From: Gerris lacustris
Taxonomy: Eukaryota; Arthropoda; Insecta; Hemiptera; Gerridae
DNA: 64,000 bases
Direction of reading: 5' to 3'
Assembly (NCBI GenBank): GCA_951217055.1
Contig: OX578282.1
Coordinates: 70,213,092 to 70,277,091 of the forward strand
Shown in pieces: positions 59,481-64,000 of this stretch; the first letter of the stretch is position 1; the number at the start of each line of letters is the position of its first letter. Under the pieces are notes generated by a model. The model had not been told where the DNA came from and made no database searches. It saw nothing but the letters and a program-made list of their open reading frames with translations. The position numbers were made by a program, and so were the translations under genes.

Positions 59481-59980
59481 ATTAATATAGTTTTTATTTT
59501 TGTAATATCTCTATAAACTTCTTTCTTTTTGTCAGTATCTCAGAAATGATGAGGTTCAGTGATAAGATTCTCTATGCAATATTAACTAGATAACAATTAA
59601 AAACATATTGATAAGGACTCTTCACATAGAATCAATTAACCATAGCAGATTAACTAGGTATAAGTGTACATAAGTGTATAAGGAGAAAGTTGACCAAAAA
59701 TTAAAAAAAAGAAAAATCTTAATTTTTATTATTTCTGAACATAAGACTTTTAAAATTTGATTGAGGTTTGAAAAAGATAAAGATCTAAATGATTAAGTCT
59801 TTTTTAACCAATTTTAACAAATAATCTCCAAATCCTAAGGGCTAAGTTTGGTATTGTTTCTAAAATAATAATACAGGACAGACCTTTCATGCAGTTAATT
59901 TGCAAAATAAAAAAAGTAAAAGCTTGAGCTTTTTACAGATAAAAAAAAAAAAATCATAATTCATCAAAATTTATTATAAA
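59481..59980. other. Non-coding, AT-rich
   Basis: No recognisable feature apart from an A run near 59941-59953. Confidence 0.5.
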
Positions 59981-60290
59981 AATAACTTATTTTCAGCGGA
60001 GATTCGAACCCGGCCTCTCTCTGTCCGCGTTTAAAGCTATTTTCTCAGCAACTAGATTTTCACCGGGAAAACGTTGCTTATATTATTAGATATTTATTTA
60101 AATGGACTACATTTTAGAATTTTTAAATAAAAATCGTGGGAACCGTTTTCGAGATTTTTTTGTTGTCACATTTTTAAGGGGCAGCGCCCCCAAATTTAAG
60201 CTAAAATAAATTTTCGATTTCGACTCGGGGTATGATTTTTTTCTGAACAAGTGTGCCAAATTTCGTCAAAATCGGCCCCAAGTAGCACGA
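59981..60290 (+). repeat. GAATCGAACCCGG family, further copy
   Basis: GGAGATTCGAACCCGGCCTC, CTAGATTTTCACCGGGAAAACG, GGGCAGCGCCCCCAAATTTA and AATTTCGTCAAAATCGGCCC. At 60287 it runs into a GGGACATCC-rich segment. Confidence 0.65.
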
Positions 60291-60480
60291 CTTTGTCCCT
60301 GGGACATCCACAGGACCAGTCACTTTGTCCTATTGTACATCCCCTGGATGGTAAAATTTTTGATTTTGGACGTCTTATGGCTGACCTGATGTCCGGCCTT
60401 CTAACCTCCACGGGACGTCCAGAGCATATCCCGTGGGACATCCTATGGACAGTTTAGGGACATATTCTGGATGTTTAAAA
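60291..60480. repeat. GGGACATCC-rich segment with inverted ends
   Basis: GTCCCTGGGACATCCACAGG near 60295 and CCGTGGGACATCCTATGGAC near 60430 repeat the core. TTTGTCC/GGACATCC motifs occur at least five times. It could be a small MITE, but boundaries are not clear. The open frames here are on both strands and are discounted. Confidence 0.4.
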
Positions 60481-60602
60481 TCTAAATTTGTAAAAAACAA
60501 TGATGAATCATGACAATTGCCATATGGTTTAATATAGTTAGTTTCCCTTATGAAGTTAATTCTTAGACTTGATTTACATACTAGAAGTACGATGTTACAC
60601 CT

Positions 60603-60669
60603 TTGTAGGAAATGAACCCAGAACCTCCTGATTGGCAGTCCCTCGCTTTATCCACTCAGCCACGAGTCA
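60603..60669 (-). mobile_element. tRNA-like sequence (Ser/Leu-type SINE head or tRNA pseudogene)
   Basis: On the minus strand it reads GTGGCTGAGTGGATAAAGCG (A box TGGCTGAGTGG), GACTGCCAATCAGGAGG, then B box GGTTCTGGGTTCATTTCC. The variable arm is too short, the B box has a mismatch (CATTTCC) and the acceptor stem does not close, so it is not a functional tRNA. Confidence 0.6.
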
Positions 60670-61198
60670 TTTAGTCCAGTCAAAAGTGGACAGTTTGAAG
60701 TGGAAAGTTCTGGTGTAATTGTTGTTAGTGGCTTACTTTATGTTTTTTTGGGGGTGCTGAACACGAATCTGAAGTTGTCCAACAAAATTTCCCTCGGCAA
60801 ATATGAGAAATCATCGAAAAACTACAAAAATAAATTATTTCTTTTATTGGTTTTCAGCTTATAACTTGCAAAGCAATCTACTCACGCAAAAAGTGGTCTA
60901 GTAGTAAAATAAAAAGGAGAAAATAATCTACAATTTATGTCTGTAACATTTATTTGTACGTCGTATGGTTTTCACGCAAATGGGAGTTGAAATATCGGGA
61001 AGAGGTGGCGGGTGGAGGGTACAGGCTGAAGGGTAAACGGTTGGTGGCCAGACTGCGCTGGCAGTTAATTTTATGTTTTTGGGTGTGCTGAACACGAATC
61101 TAAAGTTGTCCAACAAAAATTTTACACGCAAATATGAGAAATCATCATAAAACCACTTTTTACTTTTATTTTTTTAGTGGATTTCGCCTTATAACTTC
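60670..61198 (+). repeat. Direct-repeat pair containing the empty site
   Basis: GTGCTGAACACGAATCTGAAGTTGTCCAAC at about 60752 recurs at about 61085. The first unit continues uninterrupted through CTTATAACTTGCAAAGCAA and CGCAAAAAGTGG. The second is broken at CTTATAACTT by the Harbinger-like element and resumes at 62203. Confidence 0.75.
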
Positions 61199-62202
61199 GG
61201 CTGTCCGCACACGGGGCGATAGGCAAGCGATACAACAGCAATGCAACAGCGATACGATATCGCTACCCTGTTGCTTCCTATGTAAAGGAGCGGGGACCCA
61301 CCAACGGAGCGATAGGGAGGCAATCAGTAGGGGATACACTCGGCGGGTGCAATACATGCAACACGTGCGACCTGCAAGGAAGCAACCTCAAAGCGATATT
61401 GCAAGTGTTGCATTTGTTATATGATTTTACCCTCACGGAGTATTCCAGAAGTACTGTGACTGCGATAATCCGTTTCTTTTTTTTTTGTATTATTCTATAA
61501 AACAAATACATAAATGAATGGAAGCATCATTATATTTAATTTTACGACTAAAATTTAAATAAATTAACTTTAATAATGCTGATTAGTATTTAATTGGAAA
61601 AAATAACTAAAAAGGGGAAATAAAGTTAAAGAAATATGTGTTTAGCTTGTAAATAAATAAAACTAATATAAAAACAAATAAATAAATTTATTTTTATCAT
61701 TAATATAAAATACATATATACGAGTATAGATGACTACATTTTCCTTTATTTATTTGAAATTGTTTTTTTTTTATTTTGGTTTTTTCGATTATGTATTTTT
61801 CCTATTAAATAAATAAAAATGGGCACTTCTTTAAAATGATACTCCCATTATAAGAAAATAGAAGGGAGTAACAATCTAAAGAAGATGACGGAATGTTCTT
61901 CTTTAGACTGTTATTTCCCTTATACAAACAAAATTGTGATGGGACTAAACATTCATTTTTTCGACAAAATTATTAATATTATCAAAGATTACTGCAATCA
62001 TTAGATTTCGAATTTTTTTATAATCTATTTAAACTTATAACTAATAATTATATGATAACACATTGAAAATGAATAAAATTAACAGAGTTTCAGGTATGAG
62101 TTGACAACAAAATATCGCCCCATGTGCAGATGCCCTGTTTTTAGATCGGCGATATCGAATTGCTGTTGTATCGCTTGCCTATCGCCACGTGTGCGGACGG
62201 CC
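61199..62202. mobile_element. Non-autonomous DNA transposon, PIF/Harbinger-like, 1004 bp
   Basis: The TIRs begin GGCTGTCCGCACACGGGGCG on the left and, reversed, GGCCGTCCGCACACGTGGCG on the right, and stay matched for about 45 bp (CGATAGGCAAGCGATACAAC then AGCAAT). Flanking trinucleotides are TTC and TTA, and the empty paralogue reads TTG, consistent with a diverged 3-bp TWA-type duplication. The interior is AT-rich and carries a CTCCCCTTAT-type small element (about 61830-61930). No transposase frame. Confidence 0.8.
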
Positions 62203-62644
62203 TTACAAAGCAAGCTATTTACGCAAAAAGTTGGAGAGTAGTAAAATAAAGAGGAGAGAATAACCTACAAATTATTTCTTTACCATTGTTTTGTAAGTCG
62301 AATTGTTTCTATGCAAAAGAGGGGTTGAAATATCCAATAACAATGTTTACCTACATGAAATAAAGAATAAATATTAATGGTGTTACTTGTTGTTTTTCAA
62401 AAATTACTGATTTCCCGGTTATTTCTACCCCTCTTTTGCATAAAGAGCTGTTAACCTGTCGAGTCATTCAGTTAAGAAAGACTGCTTCGTGTTACAAAAC
62501 AGGCAACACTGATTTTTTTAAAGTCTAATAAGTTGGCTCTACTGTTACTTTCCACCACGATTTTCACAACTAGGCTGTAATGGGATGCTTTCCTCCCTAT
62601 AAACTAGGGTGGAAAGTTAATGTTTTCTCCCTTCTGGAGGAAAT
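62203..62644. other. Continuation of the interrupted repeat, then non-coding
   Basis: TTACAAAGCAAGCTATTTAC completes the repeat unit broken at 61198. Then TATGCAAAAGAGGGGTTGAA near 62310 and its inverse CCCCTCTTTTGCATA near 62429 form an inverted pair. No gene. Confidence 0.5.
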
Positions 62645-63115
62645 AGTACATTATGCATCGAGTGTGGAAAGTAGCATTTTGCATGCGAGTGTGGAGTTTG
62701 CACCCGAGCGGCAGCGAGGGTAGTAAAACCACACGAGCAATGCAAAATGCCATTTTCGCACAAGTTGCGTATCTCTCTCTCTTGATAAAGATGCCATTAA
62801 TTCTTGAGTTGTATTTTTTGCCGAATTAATTGTTTCTGGAGGAGTATTATTCTCCAAATTTTCACTAAAAACTCGATATAAACAGTTACTTTAATAAAAG
62901 AACAGCAAATTAGTTTTGTTAAATGTAAACAAACTCGCTAATCGTGCGTAAAGCAGAAGAATTCCTTTTCTTTACCGCGCTAGAGTGGTAAAGAAGAGGA
63001 ATTCTTCAGAACTATGAGACGCGCATGCGCAATGAATACAAGTACGTAAATAATCACTTTCTATGCATCTAAACAGAGATACAATGTTTATATTTCATAT
63101 CAATCGTAGATAAAA
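62645..63115 (+). mobile_element. TACGATTG-family element, compact copy
   Basis: Arm GTACATTATGCATCGAGTGT ... CAATGCAAAATGCCATTTTC, minus-strand relic ENNTPPETINSAKNTTQELM followed by ASLSRERDTQL (about 62750-62857), palindromic region TTTACCGCGCTAGAGTGGTAAAG at about 62972-62994, ACGCGCATGCGCAATGAATAC, ending ATCAATCGTAGATAAAATAA. Confidence 0.75.
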
Positions 63116-63389
63116 TAAATTTTTTTTCATGTTTTTGGATGCAGCATTGGTAGTATTGTCGTAACTAAGAGTAAAATAACAATTTTCCATTTCACTTAAT
63201 ATCAAGGTCATAAAGTACACTTTCCCATTTTTCATACCCTTCGTACACTTTGCATGAAGTACAGAAAAAAACTTCAAAAATTAATAATCAATAACAATGC
63301 AATAAAAAAACAAATTTAAATTAAAGAAGAGCAGTGCTGTTAGGTAGATATAGCTGCTCATGAAAGCAATGCAAACTGTACACAAGCAA
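63116..63389. other. Non-coding spacer
   Basis: AT-rich with no recognisable feature. Confidence 0.5.
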
Positions 63390-63509
63390 CAGTGGCGGAT
63401 TAAGGATGTCATCTAGGGGGGTGGCGATCTGACCCTCCAAGGGGTTTCGGGAGTATGGAAAGCCGGGAGTATGGAGTAAGGAAAGGGGGGGGGGAGTTCT
63501 CAGGATTCC

Positions 63510-63541
<32 letters not shown>
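63390..63541 (+). mobile_element. hAT-like left terminus with long poly-C run
   Basis: CAGTGGCGGATTAAGG at 63390 resembles the TIR at 3700. It is followed by G-rich sequence and a C run of about 34 bases (63508-63541). The matching right end was not found before the window edge. Confidence 0.45.
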
Positions 63542-63542
<1 letters not shown>

Positions 63543-64000
63543 ACTGCAGTACAATATCTTAACCGTAAGTCATAGGTGTCGTTAGCAGTTAATTATTGTA
63601 GGGTGCTTATAGCGGGGGGTCCCCTGGAAAAATTTGAAAATATGACCTCTCAAAACAGCGCTTAAATGCATTTCTGAGGTAAAATTTGATTTTAATACTT
63701 AGTCACAAAAGGGTAATTTTTGGCTCGATTATATGGTGTAGTTTGTTGGAAAAAAAGGATGAACATGAACACAAGTACATTTTTAAAAAAAAATATAATA
63801 CAAACTTAAAAGTATAGTTATTGTAACACAATAAAAGTGGTGCACCTAATCATTCCCTTTGTCTAAAATACCTAAAAAAATTTTGTTCTTGAGAACGAAA
63901 ATTTATCACAGTTTGTTACCTTCGGTAAGCTCGGAAGCTAAAGTGGGATTTTTAATATTTTCATTTTATATATCTACGAGCCGTTAAGCCCACGACAACG
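63542..64000. other. Right edge, no gene seen
   Basis: Contains a GGGGGGTCCCC stretch near 63614 and, at 63905-63935, TTACCTTCGGTAAGCTCGGAAGC of the GACAGACAG family. The sequence ends without a recognisable exon. Confidence 0.5.

Noticed and set aside
60603..60669. Functional tRNA on the minus strand
   Set aside because: A box is good, but the B box is mutated, the variable arm is too short for Ser/Leu and the acceptor stem does not pair.
60928..61131. 67-codon minus-strand ORF with hydrophobic start (MRVKFLLDNF) as a gene
   Set aside because: It lies in a locally duplicated repeat unit (60750 and 61085), has no splice context and no recognised domain.

Overview
This is a eukaryotic, AT-rich, very repeat-rich stretch that looks like an insect genome. 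Three things point that way: a spliced takeout/juvenile-hormone-binding-protein (JHBP) family gene, a family known essentially from arthropods; an intact Ty3/Gypsy retrotransposon whose gag and pol resemble insect elements; and many short repeats, tRNA-derived SINEs and MITEs carrying GACAGACAG-type motifs common in insect DNA. I cannot name the species.

Host genes. The one gene I can assemble with confidence lies on the minus strand. It has five exons, at 33351-33437, 28561-28711, 17692-17831, 15912-16061 and 14157-14305. All junctions are canonical GT-AG with matching phases, and together they give a 225-residue mature takeout-like protein ending at a TAA. The first exon (start codon and signal peptide) was not found, so intron 1 is probably large and may run past the right edge. 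A second, plus-strand exon (942-1088) sits near the left edge and may belong to a neighbouring gene. It weakly resembles the central part of the same protein family, which would make the two genes converge tail to tail. A possible 3' coding exon is at 12680-12879. An intact tRNA-His(GTG) lies antisense in the intron at 28712-33350.

Mobile DNA. A complete 8.8-kb Ty3/Gypsy element (18096-26889, plus strand) sits in the 10.7-kb takeout intron. Its 1359-bp LTRs differ at one base that I can see. Gag and Pol are both open, and their 40-nt overlap holds a canonical GGGAAAC slippery heptamer in the right phase for -1 frameshifting. Two short hAT-like elements have perfect 8-bp target duplications (3700-4573 and 41713-42044). 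A 1-kb Harbinger-like element (61199-62202) can be compared with its own empty site. There are also a TTAA-flanked MITE, several foldback elements, tRNA-derived SINEs, a decayed Jockey-type reverse transcriptase fragment, and several multi-copy families with no coding capacity.

Tandem repeats. The introns next to takeout exons carry three unrelated minisatellites with 42-, 45- and 48-bp units. Elsewhere there are a 160-bp repeat inside a mobile element, a 1.8-kb array of a 25-bp unit with a 350-bp higher-order period, three separate arrays of a 10-bp TTAGG-containing unit, long (AT)n tracts and several poly-C/poly-G runs. From about 33.4 kb to the right edge I see no confident protein-coding exon: the region is intron 1 and/or intergenic DNA built from repeats.
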